From the NCBI GenBank assembly GCA_017305925.1, contig JAFKJW010000204.1:1-33306 (forward strand): a DNA stretch of 33,306 nt, in the 5' to 3' direction. This document shows, one piece after another, positions 1 to 10,248 of the stretch. The notes below the pieces were generated by a model, which had not been told where the DNA came from, made no database searches, and saw only the letters and a list, made by a program, of their open reading frames with translations. The translations under genes and the position numbers were made by a program. Source of the DNA: Hyphomicrobiales bacterium (GTDB lineage: Bacteria; Pseudomonadota; Alphaproteobacteria; Rhizobiales; Rhizobiaceae). Every line of letters begins with the position of its first letter. The first letter of the stretch is position 1.

Positions 1-42
1 GATGACCGGCAGGCCAGAGGGGGGTGAGCGCCACGGTATTGA

Positions 43-2223
43 TTAAGCCGGACCTCTTTCCGCCGCTTTCAGCTCCAGCCGGCGCCTGTGCAGGATCGGC
101 TCGGTGTAGCCGTTGGGCTGCTTGCGGCCGAGGAAGACGAGGTCGCGGGCGGCGAGGAAGGCGACGGAGCGCTCGAAATTCGGGCCCATCGGCCGATAGA
201 GCGGATCGCCGGCATTCTGCTCGTCGACCACCGCCGCCATGCGCTTCAGCGTCTCCATCACCTGCTCGTGCGTGCAGACGTCGTGATGCAGCCAGTTGGC
301 GATATGCTGGGAGGATATGCGCAGCGTCGCGCGGTCCTCCATCAGGCCGACATCGTTGATGTCGGGCACCTTGGAGCAGCCGACCCCCTGGTCGACCCAG
401 CGCACCACATAGCCGAGGATGCCCTGGCAGTTGTTGTCGAGCTCCTTCTGGATGTCCTCGGGCGTCCAGTTGGGGCGCTGGGCGACGGGGATGGACAGGA
501 TGTCGTCCAGCCTGGCGCGCGGCCGCGTCTTCAGGCTCTCCTGCACCGCATGGACGTCGACGCGGTGATAATGCGTGGCATGCAGCGTGGCGGCCGTCGG
601 CGAGGGAACCCAGGCCGTGTTGGCTCCCGCCTTCGGATGGGCGATCTTCTGCTCCAACATCGCCGCCATCAGGTCGGGCATCGCCCACATGCCCTTGCCG
701 ATCTGGGCGCGGCCCTCCAGCCCGCAGGCGAGCCCGATATCGACGTTCCGGTTCTCGTAGGCGCCGATCCAGGCGGCCTGCTTCATGTCGCCCTTGCGGA
801 TCATCGGGCCGGCTTCCATCGAAGTATGGATCTCGTCGCCGGTGCGGTCAAGGAAGCCCGTGTTGATGAAGACGACGCGTTCCTTCGCGGCGCGGATGCA
901 CTCCTTGAGGTTCACCGTGGTGCGGCGCTCCTCGTCCATGATGCCCATCTTCAGCGTGTTGGCGGGCATGCCGAGCGCGATCTCCACGCGGCGGAAGAGA
1001 TCGACGGCAAAGGCCACTTCCTCGGGACCGTGCATCTTCGGCTTGACGATGTAGACCGAGCCCGCCGGCGAATTGGCGCGGCGACCGTTCGGCCCGACGT
1101 CGTGAAGCGCGATCGCCGCCGTGATCATGGCGTCCATGATGCCTTCCGGCACTTCGTTGCCGTCGCGGTCGAGCACCGCCGGATTGGTCATCAGGTGCCC
1201 GACATTGCGCACCAGCATCAGCGAGCGGGCACGCAAGCTGAAGGCCGATCCATCCGGCGCGGTATAGTCCATGTCCGGGTTGAGCGCGCGGGTGATGGTC
1301 TTGCCGGCCTTTTCGACCTCCTCCGTGAGGTCGCCCTTCATCAGGCCGAGCCAGTTGCGGTAGACCACGACCTTGTCCGCCGCATCGACCGCCGCGACCG
1401 AATCCTCGCAGTCCATGATCGTGGTAAGCGCCGATTCCAGCCGCACGTCGGCGATGTCGGCCAGATCCGACTTGCCGATCGGCGAGGTCGGGTCGATCAC
1501 CACCTCGATATGGATGCCGTTGTTGACGAGCAGGAAGCGCGTCGGCTTCGCGGCGTCGCCGAGATATCCGGCGAACTTCTCCGGCTCCTTGAGCCCGGTC
1601 ACGGTGTCGTCGACGCATGTGATGCGCAGCGCGCCCTTGTCCACGGCGAAACCGCGCACGTCGCTCCAGCTCGCGCCCCTCAGCGGCACGGCATCGTCGA
1701 GCAGCTTGCGGGCCCAGGCGATCACGCGCTCGCCACGCACCGGATTGTAGCGCTTGCCGCGCTCGCCGCCATTGGCCTCGGAGATCGCATCCGTGCCGTA
1801 GAGCGCGTCGTAGAGCGAGCCCCAGCGGGCGTTGGCGGCGTTCAGCGCATAGCGCGCGTTCATCACCGGCACGACGAGCTGCGGGCCGGCGACCGTGGCG
1901 ATCTCCGGGTCGACATTGGCGGTGGAAACCGTGAAATCCGGCCCCTCCTCGACAAGGTAGCCGGTGCGCCGCAGGAAGGTCCTGTATTCATCGAGGTCGA
2001 CCGGCGGGCGATGGCTGCGGTGCCATTTGTCGATCAGGCCCTGAAGCGCGTCGCGCCTGACCAGCAATTCGCGGTTCTTCGGCGCAAGGTCGTGCACGAT
2101 GGAGGAGAAAGCGGCCCAGAAGGCGGAATTGCCGATCCCGAGGCCCGGCAGCGCCTCGTCCTTCATGAAGTCGTGCAATTCGGGCGCAATCCGCAGCCCG
2201 GCGATCTCGATACGGTCGGCCAT
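43..2223 (-). CDS. glcB: malate synthase G
   Basis: Condenses glyoxylate with acetyl-CoA to give malate and CoA in the cytosol, completing the glyoxylate bypass or glycolate use. The 726-residue product matches the usual length of the monomeric G isoform (about 720), which is longer than the A isoform. Family stretches are visible, including the [18 protein letters not shown] block, the [11 protein letters not shown] block, the [10 protein letters not shown] block and the catalytic-region GIMDEERRT block. The start is the ATG at 2223 ([12 protein letters not shown]), preceded by a purine-rich GGGAAG; an upstream in-frame extension to 2259 has no support. It lies about 110 bp downstream of the hydantoinase gene on the same strand and appears intact. 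The call rests on sequence recognition of a very conserved family and is secure. Confidence 0.96.
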   Translation of the reverse strand: MADRIEIAGLRIAPELHDFMKDEALPGLGIGNSAFWAAFSSIVHDLAPKNRELLVRRDALQGLIDKWHRSHRPPVDLDEYRTFLRRTGYLVEEGPDFTVSTANVDPEIATVAGPQLVVPVMNARYALNAANARWGSLYDALYGTDAISEANGGERGKRYNPVRGERVIAWARKLLDDAVPLRGASWSDVRGFAVDKGALRITCVDDTVTGLKEPEKFAGYLGDAAKPTRFLLVNNGIHIEVVIDPTSPIGKSDLADIADVRLESALTTIMDCEDSVAAVDAADKVVVYRNWLGLMKGDLTEEVEKAGKTITRALNPDMDYTAPDGSAFSLRARSLMLVRNVGHLMTNPAVLDRDGNEVPEGIMDAMITAAIALHDVGPNGRRANSPAGSVYIVKPKMHGPEEVAFAVDLFRRVEIALGMPANTLKMGIMDEERRTTVNLKECIRAAKERVVFINTGFLDRTGDEIHTSMEAGPMIRKGDMKQAAWIGAYENRNVDIGLACGLEGRAQIGKGMWAMPDLMAAMLEQKIAHPKAGANTAWVPSPTAATLHATHYHRVDVHAVQESLKTRPRARLDDILSIPVAQRPNWTPEDIQKELDNNCQGILGYVVRWVDQGVGCSKVPDINDVGLMEDRATLRISSQHIANWLHHDVCTHEQVMETLKRMAAVVDEQNAGDPLYRPMGPNFERSVAFLAARDLVFLGRKQPNGYTEPILHRRRLELKAAERGPA

Positions 2224-2334
2224 GTCTTCCCTACCCTTTTGCGCCGCGGGGCATCGCACGGCGCAAAGGGCGGGTCAATCGCGCAAAAGATGAAGGTCCT
2301 TCGCCGATGCTCCCGCCGCAGGCGCGCGGCGGCG

Positions 2335-4359
2335 TCACACCGCAACGCGCGGCCGCCCCGACGCGACGGCCACGATCCCGGCCTCGACGAACATGCGCCG
2401 CCCGTCTACCACAGAGACGCGGAACTCCCTGGACACCGCGATCTCGACCTCGGCGGCGCCCGCCTCGGCGGCGCGGCGGGCGGCGAGCGCCCGCGCCTCG
2501 GCCTCCGCCGCGGCGACGGCCGGCTCCTCCTCCTCGAAGTCGCGCACGGCGCTGGCGCAGGAGAGGCGGAACAGCCCCTGCTCGGGCTGGCTGACCAGCG
2601 CCTCCACGGCGATGCGCACCTGGCCGACGACGGCGCCGAGCGCATTGGCGACGTCGGTGTCGGGCGGCACCACGCAGCGGTTGCCGACAAGCGGCGGCAA
2701 CCCCTTGTAGTGGAGCGGCGCGGAGGCGCCCAGCCCGATCACCGGCCGATCGAGCGCCACGGCGAAGCGGACGACGCCCTGACGGGTATCGAGCGCATTC
2801 TGCACCAGCGCATTCGAAACGGTGGCCGCGCCGTCCATCCCGTCCTCGACGAAGGCCGTCTCCAGCACGTATTCGGCCGAGCGCCGCGTCACGGCCTCCA
2901 GGACGAGCGCGCAGAACGCCTCGGCGGACTCGGCGATCAACTGGCCGCGCCCGCCGCGCTTGCGGGCAAAGAGCTCGGCGCCGAGGCGGGCAGCCCCGGC
3001 CTCCCAGTTTGCCTGCAGGCCCAGCGCATGGGCGGCGTCCGAGGGCGTGAAGCCTGCTATGTGGACAAGCCAGCGCGCCACCAGCCTTTTCAGCGTGGCG
3101 TTCTGGGCGTTCGAGGCCAGAAGCGTGTCGAGCGGCCGGGGCGTCGCGTCTATCGTCTCGTAGAGCCGCGCCTCCGATCTCCCGAGCCCGGCGGCGAACC
3201 GCTCCGGTATGCCGGTGCGGAAGGCGAAGCGGCCGTCGAGGCGGCCGGCATTCGGCGCGCGCAACTGCCGCTCCAGCTCGCGCGTCACCGCCTGCCCGTG
3301 CTGGACGGCGGCGAGCGCCAGCGGCACCAGGCGGTGGGGGCCGAGCACCAGCCGCGGCTCGAGCGCGCCGTCCTGCAAGGCCACCTCCGAATCGCCGCCG
3401 AGACCGAAGGTGCGCATGGCCACAGCCTCCACCATGGTGCGAAAACCGCCGACAGTGGCACCTTCCGGATCGAGCCGCGGCCGGCCCTTCTCCAGCACGG
3501 CCACGTCGGTCGTGGTGCCGCCGATGTCGGAGACGACGGCGTCGTCCAGCCCGGTCATGTGACGGGCGCCGACGATGCTGGCCGCCGGACCCGACAGGAT
3601 CGTCTCGATCGGCCGCTGGCGGGCAAAGGCGGCCGACACCAGCGCGCCGTCGCCGCGCACCACCATCAGCGGCGCGGCGACGCCGCGCTTCGCCAGGAAG
3701 CCCTCCGTCGCCGCCACGAGGCGGTCGATCATCGAGATCAGCCGCGCGTTGAGGAGCGTGGTGAGCGCACGACGCGGCCCGCCGAGCTTTGCCGACAGCT
3801 CGTGGCTCGCCGTCACCGGCAGATCGGTTCGCTGGCGGATCAGGTCGCGCGCGGCGATCTCGTGGACCGGATTGCGGGTGGCGAAATAGGCGCAGACCGC
3901 GAAGCCCGAGACGCCGCCGGCCAGTTCCGGCAACGCCGCTTCCAGCGCCGCGAGGTCGAGGTCGACGGCATTGCCGTGCGTGTCGTGGCCACCTGGGCAG
4001 AACACGACCGGGTCGGAACCCAGCGCCGTCTTCAGGCCGTCGCGCGCCAGATCCTGCTCGCCGAAGCCGATCATCACGAGACAGACGCGCCCGCCCTGCC
4101 CTTCGACGAGCGCGTTGGTGGCGAGCGTGGTGGACATGGAGACGAGCTTGATCGCGCCGGGATCGGCGGCTGCCTTCTCCATCACGGCATCGACCGCGCC
4201 GGCGATGCCGACCGCAAGATCGTGGCGCGTGGTGAGGGCCTTGGCCTTGGCGACCACGGTGCCGCTGCCCGCCGGCAAGTCGGACCACAGCACGGCGTCC
4301 GTGTAGGTGCCGCCGGTGTCGATGCCCAGGAAGAGGCTGGAAGGGTCGGCGGCGGTCAT
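2335..4359 (-). CDS. hydantoinase/oxoprolinase family protein, subunit A (ATP-dependent)
   Basis: Resembles the HyuA/5-oxoprolinase A family, which uses ATP to open cyclic amides such as hydantoins or 5-oxoproline. The N-terminus has the actin-like phosphate motif GIDTGGTYTDAV, and a second nucleotide motif SDIGGTTTDVAVL sits mid-protein (near residue 280). A SGPAASIVGA segment between them is typical of the fold. Length, about 674 residues, fits a stand-alone A subunit. No B subunit is adjacent here, so the substrate cannot be assigned. The ATG at 4359 is chosen because it places the first motif about 13 residues in, as in relatives. A GTG at 4392 is also in frame and neither has a clear ribosome site. 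The C-terminal 70 residues are alanine/glutamate-rich. Confidence 0.85.
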   Translation of the reverse strand: MTAADPSSLFLGIDTGGTYTDAVLWSDLPAGSGTVVAKAKALTTRHDLAVGIAGAVDAVMEKAAADPGAIKLVSMSTTLATNALVEGQGGRVCLVMIGFGEQDLARDGLKTALGSDPVVFCPGGHDTHGNAVDLDLAALEAALPELAGGVSGFAVCAYFATRNPVHEIAARDLIRQRTDLPVTASHELSAKLGGPRRALTTLLNARLISMIDRLVAATEGFLAKRGVAAPLMVVRGDGALVSAAFARQRPIETILSGPAASIVGARHMTGLDDAVVSDIGGTTTDVAVLEKGRPRLDPEGATVGGFRTMVEAVAMRTFGLGGDSEVALQDGALEPRLVLGPHRLVPLALAAVQHGQAVTRELERQLRAPNAGRLDGRFAFRTGIPERFAAGLGRSEARLYETIDATPRPLDTLLASNAQNATLKRLVARWLVHIAGFTPSDAAHALGLQANWEAGAARLGAELFARKRGGRGQLIAESAEAFCALVLEAVTRRSAEYVLETAFVEDGMDGAATVSNALVQNALDTRQGVVRFAVALDRPVIGLGASAPLHYKGLPPLVGNRCVVPPDTDVANALGAVVGQVRIAVEALVSQPEQGLFRLSCASAVRDFEEEEPAVAAAEAEARALAARRAAEAGAAEVEIAVSREFRVSVVDGRRMFVEAGIVAVASGRPRVAV

Positions 4360-4478
4360 GGAGGGAGCGGTATCGGGAGGGAAAGCGGACACGATGCGTC
4401 GGCTCTAGCCGATCGGCGGCGGCGGCGAAAGGTGCAGGAGCACAATGTCGTTCCGGCCAGATCGGGCTCCACGCCGGC

Positions 4479-5312
4479 TCAGATCATTTCAAGCGGCCGC
4501 TTCGAGCGGGGCGCCGGGAACAGGCGGTCGATCTCCGCCAGATCCTCCGGCGCCAGCACGAGGTCGAGGGCCGCCCGGTTCTGACGCACATGCTCGGCGC
4601 GCGTCGCCTTGGGGATGGCGATCACGCCGGCCTGCCCGAGAAGCCAGGCGAGCGCGACCTGCCCGGCCGTGACGCCATGCCGGGCGGCGATGGCGGCGAG
4701 CCGCCGGTCCCCGGCAAGCGCTCCCTGCTCGACCGGCGAATAGGCCATGACGGGCAGGCCGTGCGCGCGGGCCTGCGGCAGGAGGTCGTACTCGATGCCC
4801 CGCCGCGCCAGATTGTAGAGCACCTGGTTGGCTTGGACCGCCTCGCCGTGCGGCACGGCCGCGAGCTCCTGCATGTCGTCCACGTCGAAATTGGAGACGC
4901 CCCAGTGGCGGATCTTACCGGCCGCCTTCAGCGCCTCGAAAGCCGCCACCGTGTCGGCGAGCGGATGGCCGCCGCGCCAGTGCAGCAGGTAGAGGTCGAT
5001 CGTTTCGACGCCCATGCGCCTCAGGCTGCGCTCGCACGCCGCCTCCGTGCCGCGGCGCGAGGCGTTGGACGGCAGCACCTTCGAGACGAGGAAGACCTTT
5101 TCGCGGCGCCCGGCGATCGCTTCGGCGACAACCTCCTCGGCGCCGCCGGAGGCGTACATTTCCGCCGTATCCAGCAGGGTCATCCCCAGATCGATGCCGA
5201 GCCTGAGGGCGTCCGCCTCCTGTCCCGCCAGGCGCCGGTCCTCGCCCATGTTCCATGTGCCCTGGCCGAGCACGGGGACGGCCTCGCCGCAGGGCAACGT
5301 CGTGAAGATCAA
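4479..5312 (-). CDS. aldo/keto reductase
   Basis: NAD(P)H-dependent carbonyl reductase of the AKR superfamily, 277 residues, a (beta/alpha)8 barrel of normal length. The catalytic tetrad is visible: Asp in LLDTAEMY, Tyr in the same motif, Lys in FLVSKVLP and His in YLLHWRG. The cofactor-binding region includes GVSNFDVDD, the [10 protein letters not shown] segment and the [15 protein letters not shown] motif near the C-terminus, which is typical of the NADP-binding end. It is followed by hyuA on the same strand with about 120 bp between, so co-transcription is possible but not obvious. Its 5' end faces the divergent coiled-coil gene across a 205-bp AT-richer spacer that should hold both promoters. 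The physiological substrate is unknown. Confidence 0.93.
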   Translation of the reverse strand: MIFTTLPCGEAVPVLGQGTWNMGEDRRLAGQEADALRLGIDLGMTLLDTAEMYASGGAEEVVAEAIAGRREKVFLVSKVLPSNASRRGTEAACERSLRRMGVETIDLYLLHWRGGHPLADTVAAFEALKAAGKIRHWGVSNFDVDDMQELAAVPHGEAVQANQVLYNLARRGIEYDLLPQARAHGLPVMAYSPVEQGALAGDRRLAAIAARHGVTAGQVALAWLLGQAGVIAIPKATRAEHVRQNRAALDLVLAPEDLAEIDRLFPAPRSKRPLEMI

Positions 5313-5517
5313 GGGCTCCTCCTACACATCACAAGTTTCCGTTTACCATGATGGCGCCGGAAGGCGGCCAATGCAAGAACATGCCATAAACCGCTCTGGT
5401 GTTTACTATCTTGTAACTTTCATGTGTCCGCCAGCTTCCGCAGCGGCCGCCGGCGTGTCAGATTATATTACCAAGTTGTTAAAATTTAATGCTTTTAGCG
5501 GCACAGGCGAGGACAGC
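5313..5517. promoter_or_regulatory. divergent promoter region between aldo/keto reductase and coiled-coil gene
   Basis: A 205-bp spacer, noticeably AT-richer than its surroundings (for example the stretch around 5458-5495), separates two divergent genes. It must contain both promoters, but I could not fix a -35/-10 pair with confidence. Confidence 0.4.
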
Positions 5518-6963
5518 ATGAACTTCGGCGACCTGATCGGGCTCGGCAAGAAGAACGAACGAAGCTACGCGGAAATACAGGACGATGTCGCGCATGCTCT
5601 CGAAGAGGGCATGGTTGAGCTTTCGGAATCCGATTTCGACCTGGGCGAACGGCCGCAGGCCGAAGCGTCCGCCGACGAACCCGCCGAGGCCGGGGAGAGC
5701 CGGGACGCGGAGGGAACGGACGCGGCGCCCGGCGAGCCCCTCTCCAGGCTGACCACTCACACCCGCAACAGGCTGGCCGCGCTCGACACGTTCGAACGCT
5801 TCTTCGGCAGCGCGGGCGAGCATCTCCAGCAGATCGCCGCCCGCATGACGGAGGTGAAGACGCTGCACGGCTCGATCGGCGAGGTCATCACCATCCTCCA
5901 CAGCGAGATCCATCGCGGCAACGATCTGGAACTGGCGAACCAGGCGATGCTCGCCGAGCATCGCAAGCTGTGGGAGCAATTCCAGGAATCGAGCCGCCAG
6001 CACCAGGACCGCGAAACGCTGCTGGAGCGCCTCCAGCAGCGCGAGACCATGCTCATGCAGGACAACGAATCCCTGCGCTCGACGCTTTCCACCGCCAAGC
6101 TGGAGCTGGTCGAGGCGACGAATACAGCCACGAAGAACGAGACCGAGCTGGAGGAGCTTCGCAAGATCGCCGCGGCGCGGGCGGCGGAGATCGAGCGGCG
6201 CGTCCGCGAGAACGACAGCCTGCGCGACAAGAACATCGCGCTGTCGATCGAGCTCGACAAGGCGCAGAAGCGCGAGGCCGAGCTGGGGCACAGGCTGGAC
6301 GAGATCACCAAGATCCACGACAACGAGGCACAGCGCAACGCCGACCTTCTGAACGCGCTCGCAAAGAGCGAAAAGGAGGCACTCAAGCTGCAATCGGCGC
6401 TCGATACCGCCAGGCTCAAGCATTCGGAGACCAAGGAAAACCTGCGCGTTCTGGAATCCGAGCGCGAGGCGGAGACCAACCGCAGCCGCGCCGAAGCCAA
6501 GGGGCTGCGCGCCGAGATCCAGGCCCTGCAGGGACGCCTGCAGGCCGCCGCCGACCAGCATGCGGCCATGACCGGCGAGGTCGCGGAGATCAAGACGCGG
6601 CTGAGCGACGCGGAGGCCGAGAAGCACGTGACCCACGAGCGGCTGGCGGCGCTCGTCAAGGAAAGCGAAACGGACAAGAAGAAGCTGACGGCAGCCGCGG
6701 CCACGATCTCGGAAATGACGCTGCGCCAAGCCTCCGAGCAGATCCAGCTCGACGTCCGCATCCAGGAGTGCGAGGATCTGAAAGCCGAGATCGCCGAGCT
6801 CAACGCGCAGATCAAGGAACTCCTGCCCTACGAGCGGCTGCACCGCGTGACCCAGGCGCGCCAGAACGCCGGCAGCGTGGTGGACTTCGCCACCGTGACC
6901 GCGGCGGCGGCGACCAAGCGCAACCGCCGTCCCCATCATCACCACGACGACAAGCGCGGCTGA
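5518..6963 (+). CDS. long coiled-coil protein of unknown function
   Basis: A 481-residue protein with an acidic N-terminal segment (about residues 1-80, rich in Glu, Asp and Ala). A near-continuous heptad-rich coiled coil follows from about residue 110 to 445, rich in Glu, Lys, Leu and Ala with no predicted membrane segment. The C-terminus ends in a short histidine-rich basic tail (RRPHHHHDDK). The ATG at 5518 (MNFGDLIGLGKKNERSYAEI) is chosen because the reading frame upstream overlaps the divergent aldo/keto reductase promoter. A GAGGA stands about ten bases upstream of this ATG. Similar SMC-like or cytoskeletal coiled-coil proteins occur in rhizobia, but I cannot name a function. Heptad content alone does not separate a structural scaffold from a polarity or division factor. 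Confidence 0.8.
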   Translation: MNFGDLIGLGKKNERSYAEIQDDVAHALEEGMVELSESDFDLGERPQAEASADEPAEAGESRDAEGTDAAPGEPLSRLTTHTRNRLAALDTFERFFGSAGEHLQQIAARMTEVKTLHGSIGEVITILHSEIHRGNDLELANQAMLAEHRKLWEQFQESSRQHQDRETLLERLQQRETMLMQDNESLRSTLSTAKLELVEATNTATKNETELEELRKIAAARAAEIERRVRENDSLRDKNIALSIELDKAQKREAELGHRLDEITKIHDNEAQRNADLLNALAKSEKEALKLQSALDTARLKHSETKENLRVLESEREAETNRSRAEAKGLRAEIQALQGRLQAAADQHAAMTGEVAEIKTRLSDAEAEKHVTHERLAALVKESETDKKKLTAAAATISEMTLRQASEQIQLDVRIQECEDLKAEIAELNAQIKELLPYERLHRVTQARQNAGSVVDFATVTAAAATKRNRRPHHHHDDKRG

Positions 6964-7129
6964 CTTGACGAGGCGGGCTTGGCGCGGCTGACGGCCGCGC
7001 TGAGCCGGATCGCCACAGGCGCTCCACCGGCAAGCAGCAGCAAACCGTCCGATATCGGAATCGAGCGGTTCGCTTTTGCTCTCGCGCCGCCCTTGCCGAA
7101 AACCGGCATCCACTTTTAGACGCGATGTT

Positions 7130-8014
7130 TCAGGCGGCCCGGGCCAGCCGCTCCCCGCCGAGGCGATAGGACAGCGCCTCGGCAAGATGCAGGCGCCCCA
7201 CCCTCTCCGCTGCGTCAAGATCGGCCAGCGTGCGCGCCACCTTCAGCACCCGATGATAGGCGCGGGCCGAGATGCCGAACCGTTCGCCGGCGTCGCACAG
7301 CAGCGCCAGACCTCCCGCATCGAGAGCGGCGATCTCCTCCACCAGAGCCGCCGGACACTGCGCATTGGTCGATGCGGAGATCCCCAGCAGGGCGAAGCGT
7401 TCCCGCTGGATCTCTCTGGCGCGCGCCACGCGCTCCGCCACCGCGGCGCTCGGCTCGGCCTTCGCCGGGCGGATCAGGTCGCCCGCCGAAACGGCCGGCA
7501 CGTCGATCCTGAGATCGATGCGGTCGAGCATCGGGCCAGAGACGCGCGCCTGGTATTCGGTGCGGCAGCGGTCGCCGCGCGCGCAGCGGAAGCCGGGCTC
7601 GCCCGCCATGCCGCAGCGGCAAGGATTCATCGCCGCCACGAGCTGGAAGCGGGCCGGATAGGCGACGCGGCCGTTGGCGCGCGCGATCACGCACTCGCTC
7701 GTTTCCAGCGGCTGGCGCAGCGCGTCGATCACCTGCGGCTGGAATTCCGGCAGCTCGTCCAGGAAGAGAACGCCGTGATGGGCGAGCGAGGCCTCGCCCG
7801 GACGCACCCGCAGCCCGCCGCCGACGATCGCCGCCATCGAGGCCGAATGATGCGGGGCGCGGAACGGCCGCCGGTCGGTCAGCCGGCCCTCCGCCAGCTC
7901 GCCCGCCATCGAGGCGATCATCGACACGTCGAGCAGCTCGCGCGCCTGGAGCGGCGGCAGGATGGAGGGCAGGCGCTGTGCCAGCATCGACTTGCCGGCG
8001 CCCGGCGGACCGGT
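7130..8014 (-). pseudogene. comM: comM 3' fragment (YifB/Mg-chelatase-like AAA+ helicase), displaced by element insertion
   Basis: C-terminal 294 residues of ComM, the hexameric AAA+ helicase for branch migration in natural transformation. Visible motifs are Walker A (GPPGAGKSMLAQRLPS) at the very start of the fragment, Walker B (GVLFLDELPEF), the Zn-binding NPCRCGMAGEPGFRC region and the C-terminal Mg_chelatase_C segment (LSYRLGGERLARAA end). The fragment has no promoter or start of its own beyond a TTG inside the att core. The 5' part lies at 30870-31514. Joined at the 6-bp core, the two give an uninterrupted 509-residue frame, the normal ComM length. The gene is therefore split rather than decayed and would be restored by precise excision. 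Confidence 0.95.
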
Positions 8015-8039
8015 CATCAGCAAGTCATGCTACATTAAT
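8015..8039. repeat. left attachment site (core CATCAG plus inverted arm)
   Basis: The core CATCAG (8015-8020) is shared with the right junction at 30870-30875. Nine bases inward is the arm gctacattaat (8029-8039), the exact inverse of the arm at the right end. In the circular form the two arms would flank an 18-bp spacer whose centre falls at the CT/AG step of the core. That is the imperfect-palindrome layout expected of a serine-integrase attP with a central crossover dinucleotide. Confidence 0.88.
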
Positions 8040-8088
8040 CGCCAGTGATTACAGGAAATTAAGCCCGACCGGATAGAGATCGAGAGCC

Positions 8089-9837
8089 ATGCCTAAAGCC
8101 TATTCCTACGTTCGATTTTCCAGCCCCGAGCAGGCGCGGGGTGACTCCCTCCGGCGGCAGACCGCAAAGGCCGAGGAGTGGTGTGCCAAGCGTGGAATCG
8201 TGTTGGACGACACCCTCCGCGACCTAGGCATTTCCGCATATCGTGGAGCGAACCGCGATGTCGGCGCACTCCGGTCTTTCCTTGAGGAGGTCGAGCGCGG
8301 CAAGGTCGAGTCTGGTTCTTTCCTGATAGTCGAAAGCCTAGACCGCCTGTCGCGCGAAGCGGTGCTTGATGCCGCCGCGCGCCTGTTCGACCTCATCCGG
8401 GCTGGCGTTGTCGTCGTCACCTTGAGCGACGGGCAGGAGTATTCCGCCGACCGTCTCCGGAACGACTGGACACCGCTAATCGTGTCCATCGCCATCATGG
8501 CCCGCGCGCATGAGGAAAGCCGCGTCAAGGGCGAGCGTGTCGGCGAGGCTTGGGCAAAGAAGCGCGAGCGCGCCCGCGCCGGGACCCACCTGATGACCCG
8601 CCGCACTCCGGAATGGATCGCGATCGAGGACGGGAAATTCGTGCTGCGCGAAGACCGCGTCGACATCGTGCGCCGCGTCTTCCAAATGACGATTGAGGGA
8701 CATGGACGCCGCACCATCGTCAGCCGTCTGAATCAGGAGGGAGTCCCGACCTTCCGCGCCGACGAAAACCGAAAGGTGAAGCCGACAGGCTGGCAGACTT
8801 CGAGCGTTGCGAAGATTCTCAATAGCCGCGCAACCTTCGGCGAGTTCCAGCCGGGCACGGGATCAACGAAGTATCGCACCCACAAGCCGGACGGCCCGCC
8901 TGTCAAAGACTATTATCCCGCCGTCATTGACGAGAAGAAATTTGACGAAGCGCAGGGAGTTATCGCCTCCCGCCGTTCCGAGCGCGACGAGAATGGCGTT
9001 GTCATCCGGCGCGGCAAGGGCGGCCGGCGAGGCTATGGCCTCGCGCACCTGCTCATAGGCCTTGGTCGCTGCGACCGCTGCCATGGGCCTATGCACATCA
9101 TCAACAAGGGGAAGCCCCCGAAGGGTGCCCTCTATTTCGAGTGTTCGACAGCCCGCCGAAAAGCTGGTTGCGACAACGCCAACCGCTGGCGCGTGGATGA
9201 CATCGAGCGGCGGTTACTCAAACACCTGTCGTATATCGATGCCGATGCGGTGCTTGAAGGTGCCGCTCCCTCCGGCGATGCCCAGCGCGTTGCAGGACTC
9301 CGCGCTCGCCTTGCCGATGCCGAGCGGCAGCGCGATGCCATCCTGCGAGTCGTAGCCACTGGCGACGAGGCTGCCGTTGCGATGTTCGACAGGCTCGCCG
9401 GCGAGGTCAAGGAAGCCGCCGCCGAGCTTGCCAAGGCGGAAGCCGTCCTAGCGCGAGCCGTAGCCGACCCCGGCTTGAAAGCCCGATTGGCCGAGGCCGT
9501 GGACCTGAACCGCGCCATGGGCGAGGCCGAAGGCGAGGAACGCACCGCTATCCGGACACGCCTCGCCGAGCAGCTTCGGCAGCTTGTCGAAGCGGTCAAT
9601 TTTCATCCTGAAATTGGCGTCTCTGCCAAGTTGAACCCACGCCCCGATGTCCCAGCCGATCGGGTCCCCTACACCTACGGGTATGGCGGGCGCTGGACTC
9701 TCGCGCTTGACTGGGATTCGGAACCGCATGGCCCTGACCTCATGGAGGACATAGCCGAAGTGGCCGAGTCGTATTCGTCGAAGACCGTTCCTGCCTTCGC
9801 CCGCAAAGCCATCGAGAGTGGCGGCGGCGCTTCGTAG
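8089..9837 (+). CDS. large serine recombinase (site-specific integrase of the element)
   Basis: Integrates and excises the element by serine-mediated double-strand cleavage. The 582-residue product has the N-terminal resolvase domain with the YVRFSSPEQ motif (nucleophile probably Ser11), the DSLRRQ segment and the ESLDRLSRE arginine motif near residue 83. A Recombinase domain follows from about 170 to 290. A zinc ribbon has cysteines at about 328, 331, 352 and 361, and an Ala/Glu-rich coiled-coil insertion spans about 400-480. All are hallmarks of large serine recombinases of the phiC31/Bxb1 type. It is the first gene inside the left att site (about 50 bp inward), reading away from it, as usual for integrases. 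No recombination directionality factor could be identified. The start ATG is preceded by a weak GAGAG site. Confidence 0.96.
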   Translation: MPKAYSYVRFSSPEQARGDSLRRQTAKAEEWCAKRGIVLDDTLRDLGISAYRGANRDVGALRSFLEEVERGKVESGSFLIVESLDRLSREAVLDAAARLFDLIRAGVVVVTLSDGQEYSADRLRNDWTPLIVSIAIMARAHEESRVKGERVGEAWAKKRERARAGTHLMTRRTPEWIAIEDGKFVLREDRVDIVRRVFQMTIEGHGRRTIVSRLNQEGVPTFRADENRKVKPTGWQTSSVAKILNSRATFGEFQPGTGSTKYRTHKPDGPPVKDYYPAVIDEKKFDEAQGVIASRRSERDENGVVIRRGKGGRRGYGLAHLLIGLGRCDRCHGPMHIINKGKPPKGALYFECSTARRKAGCDNANRWRVDDIERRLLKHLSYIDADAVLEGAAPSGDAQRVAGLRARLADAERQRDAILRVVATGDEAAVAMFDRLAGEVKEAAAELAKAEAVLARAVADPGLKARLAEAVDLNRAMGEAEGEERTAIRTRLAEQLRQLVEAVNFHPEIGVSAKLNPRPDVPADRVPYTYGYGGRWTLALDWDSEPHGPDLMEDIAEVAESYSSKTVPAFARKAIESGGGAS

Positions 9838-10032
9838 GCGCTGCCTTCCTCCCCTGCCATCCCCCTCCTGATTCCGGTCGTCCCCGCCCGTTCTGTTGCC
9901 TTCCTCTACGTCGGTCGGATCGTCCGCCTATGGCCAAGCGCAAGCGTCCTACGGAGCCAGCTAAACCCTCCTGAAACCTTCCGAATCCGGCTTCCAGAAC
10001 GGCCGCAATCGGGCGGCCGACAGGAGGCCAGA

Positions 10033-10248
10033 ATGGCAAAAACGAAGGAAGCAGCACCCGCCCCGAAGAACCACCCTTCGCACGGCGTCTACGTCGTGGA
10101 AGGCGAAGGCGAAAAGGCCTTCTGGACGAAGGTGGGGGCCGCCTGGGCTCATAGCGACAGCGAAGGCTTCAACGTCACCTTGACCGCCCTGCCGATTAAC
10201 GGCCGGATCGTCATCCGCAGCCGTCGCGAGAAGGAGGCGGGGGAATGA
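10033..10248 (+). CDS. small conserved-type hypothetical protein
   Basis: 71 residues with a charged N-terminus (MAKTKEAAPAPKN), then a compact beta-rich stretch around VYVVEGEGEKAFWTKVGAAWAH and ending in IVIRSRREKEAGE. A strong ribosome site (ACAGGAGG, 8 bases upstream) fixes the ATG. Its stop overlaps the start of the DUF2958 gene by 4 bp (ATGA), so the two are translationally coupled. Short proteins with this pattern are common on alphaproteobacterial plasmids and integrative elements, but I know no assigned function. Confidence 0.8.
   Translation: MAKTKEAAPAPKNHPSHGVYVVEGEGEKAFWTKVGAAWAHSDSEGFNVTLTALPINGRIVIRSRREKEAGE

Noticed and set aside
88-4584. A 1498-codon plus-strand open frame
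   Set aside because: It is antisense to malate synthase G, the hydantoinase and part of the aldo/keto reductase. It is an Arg/Ala/Gly/His-rich shadow caused by high GC at third positions.
5479-7218. A 579-codon minus-strand open frame opposite the coiled-coil gene
   Set aside because: Leu/Gly/Arg-rich antisense of a Glu/Lys/Ala-rich coiled coil; no start site or domain.
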